Shown one piece after another: positions 5,449 to 6,631 of a stretch of 6,631 nucleotides of DNA (its first letter is position 1; each line of letters starts with the position of its first letter). Where the stretch lies: the NCBI GenBank assembly GCA_947456345.1, contig CANGQU010000038.1:1-6631 (forward strand), in the 5' to 3' direction. The position numbers and the translations under genes were made by a program. The DNA is from Alphaproteobacteria bacterium (lineage in GTDB: Bacteria > Pseudomonadota > Alphaproteobacteria > SHNJ01). A model generated the notes under the pieces. The model was given only the letters and a program-made list of their open reading frames with translations, was not told the DNA's origin and made no database searches.

Positions 5449-6624
5449 ATGCGGCAAAAAAATAGCGATATCATCATTCTCGGCGCTGGGCTTGTAGGCG
5501 CGGCGTTGGCCCTGCGCTTGGCGCAGGACGGTTTGCAGGTGACGGTATTCGACCGCCAGGATTTGTCGGCCAAGCCGCCCAACGATCACCGCACCACCGC
5601 CATTTCCTATGGCAGCAGCCAGATCTTGGCCGGGGTTGGGGTGTGGCAAAAATTATTACCCAAGGCGCAGCCTATCCGCGCCATTCAAATTTTGGACGCC
5701 ACCACTCGGCTTGATTTCGATCACCGCCTGGTGCGGGCGGAGCCGATGGGTCATATCATCGAAAATGCCGCTTTGCGCCTGGAATTGCGCCTGGCCATGG
5801 CGTCCCAGAAAAATTTGCAATTGATTTCCCCTATCACCCTCCAAGACCTCAAGGCGGATGCGGGCGAGATCACTGCCACCAGCGGCGGCAAGTCGTGGCG
5901 CGCTGCCGCAGCCGTGATTGCCGATGGGCGGCAATCCGTGTGGCGCGACAAATTGGGCCTGAGCGTGCGGCGGCATGACTATGGCCAGACGGCGGTGATC
6001 GCGAATGTCACGCATGCTTTGCCGCATGATGATACGGCGTTTGAATGTTTTTTGCCTGCTGGCCCCTTGGCCTTATTGCCGATGCCGGATTGGCGCGGAC
6101 GGCCGCAATCATCTTTGGTGTGGACGGAGCCAAAAAATCGCGCGCAAGCTTTGCAGGCGCTGGCCGCAGATGAATTCTGCGCCTTGCTGCAAGAACGTTT
6201 CGGCGATCATTTGGGCTCGTTCGCCATCTCCGGCCCGCGCCAGGCTTACCCGTTGGATATAGTGTATGCAACACCGGTTTACGCCGCACGGGCGGTTGTA
6301 ATCGGCGATGCGGCGCATGGCATTCACCCCATCGCCGGGCAAGGTTTGAATTTGGGTTTGCGCGATGTCGCGCTATTGGCCGATCTATTCGCGCAGCAAG
6401 CAGCGCGCGGTATGGATTTGGGCAGCCCGTTGCTATTGGCGGATTATGCCCGCCGCCGCAGTTTTGATACCGTTTCGATGCAGGCGGCCACGCATGGCTT
6501 GAATTGGCTGTTCGGGCAAAAAGCGGTACCGATTACCTCGGCCCGCCGCTTGGGCCTGCGCTTGGTCGATGCGATTCCGGGGTTGAAGCCCGCTTTTATC
6601 AAACGCGCCATGGGCGATTTTTAG
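5449..6624 (+). CDS. UbiH/UbiF/COQ6-family FAD-dependent monooxygenase (probable ubiquinone biosynthesis hydroxylase)
   Basis: A 391-aa flavoprotein hydroxylase of the aromatic-ring monooxygenase family, probably adding a hydroxyl group to the ubiquinone precursor ring at the membrane with O2 and a reductant. The N-terminal FAD motif is G12-A-G-L-V-G17 (DIIILGAGLVGAALALRL). HRTTAISYGS (47-56) and GHIIENAALR (101-110) match family blocks. The DG motif is in VIADGRQSVWR (157-167), and the GD motif with the UbiH/COQ6 signature is VVIGDAAHGIHPIAGQGLNLGLRD (283-306; split here as V283-H290 and G291-D306). The C-terminus ends in the usual Arg-rich region and helix. Length and domain order are complete. 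Alphaproteobacteria use UbiH, UbiF, UbiL or UbiM paralogues for different ring positions, and the sequence alone does not tell me which this is, so no symbol is given. The ATG at 5449 has no Shine-Dalgarno sequence; the leader is TACGCTA repeat plus ACCCT. The gene is divergent from ETF-QO, a ubiquinone user. Confidence 0.93.
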   Translation: MRQKNSDIIILGAGLVGAALALRLAQDGLQVTVFDRQDLSAKPPNDHRTTAISYGSSQILAGVGVWQKLLPKAQPIRAIQILDATTRLDFDHRLVRAEPMGHIIENAALRLELRLAMASQKNLQLISPITLQDLKADAGEITATSGGKSWRAAAAVIADGRQSVWRDKLGLSVRRHDYGQTAVIANVTHALPHDDTAFECFLPAGPLALLPMPDWRGRPQSSLVWTEPKNRAQALQALAADEFCALLQERFGDHLGSFAISGPRQAYPLDIVYATPVYAARAVVIGDAAHGIHPIAGQGLNLGLRDVALLADLFAQQAARGMDLGSPLLLADYARRRSFDTVSMQAATHGLNWLFGQKAVPITSARRLGLRLVDAIPGLKPAFIKRAMGDF

Positions 6625-6627
6625 GAG
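6623..6627 (+). promoter_or_regulatory. Shine-Dalgarno sequence for a gene beyond the right edge
   Basis: AGGAG overlaps the stop codon TAG (6622-6624) of the monooxygenase, and the window ends four bases later. This suggests a closely spaced or translationally coupled downstream gene on the plus strand, whose start lies outside the window. Confidence 0.4.
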
Positions 6628-6631
6628 CATA

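Noticed and set aside
5656..6027. 123-aa open frame antisense to the monooxygenase gene
   Set aside because: It is a shadow of the conserved FAD monooxygenase with no recognisable features.

Overview
The window looks like a chromosomal segment of an alphaproteobacterium. The evidence is a ubiquinone-type ETF:quinone oxidoreductase, a UbiH/UbiF/COQ6-type quinone hydroxylase, a MEP-pathway kinase (IspE), a small membrane protein whose N-terminus resembles that of the Caulobacter polarity factor PodJ, and a REP-type 'TGTCATCCCCG...GGGGATCCA' intergenic palindrome of a style common in alphaproteobacteria. A Rhodospirillales- or Micavibrio-like source is my guess; the sequence does not settle the genus.

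Layout from left to right: (1) 27-686 (+), a 219-aa protein with a PodJ-like N-terminal segment, a coiled coil and a C-terminal membrane segment. It converges on (2) 719-1576 (-), ispE. (3) 1577-1776 is a 200-bp spacer with a short degenerate 7-bp repeat and a two-unit REP/BIME palindrome. (4) 1777-3591 (-) encodes a 604-aa TPR lipoprotein. (5) 3592-3674 is a spacer made mostly of 7-bp repeats. (6) 3675-5297 (-) encodes ETF-QO. (7) 5298-5448 is a divergent intergenic region built almost entirely of 7-bp repeats arranged as a nested inverted repeat. (8) 5449-6624 (+) encodes a UbiH/UbiF/COQ6-family FAD monooxygenase. Its stop codon overlaps a good Shine-Dalgarno sequence for a gene lying beyond the window.

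ETF-QO, the TPR lipoprotein and ispE share a strand in that order and could be one transcription unit. ETF-QO delivers electrons from acyl-CoA and amino-acid dehydrogenases to ubiquinone. The divergent monooxygenase probably makes ubiquinone. IspE makes isoprenoid precursor, which also supplies the quinone tail. This common theme is inference from gene content.

The gene content is ordinary housekeeping. The unusual part is between the genes: three separate spacers carry degenerate 7-bp tandem repeats with different unit sequences but the same period. Each lies directly upstream of a start codon, two have inverted-repeat symmetry, and the four genes that start next to them lack a visible Shine-Dalgarno sequence, whereas gene 1 and the gene beyond the right edge have one.
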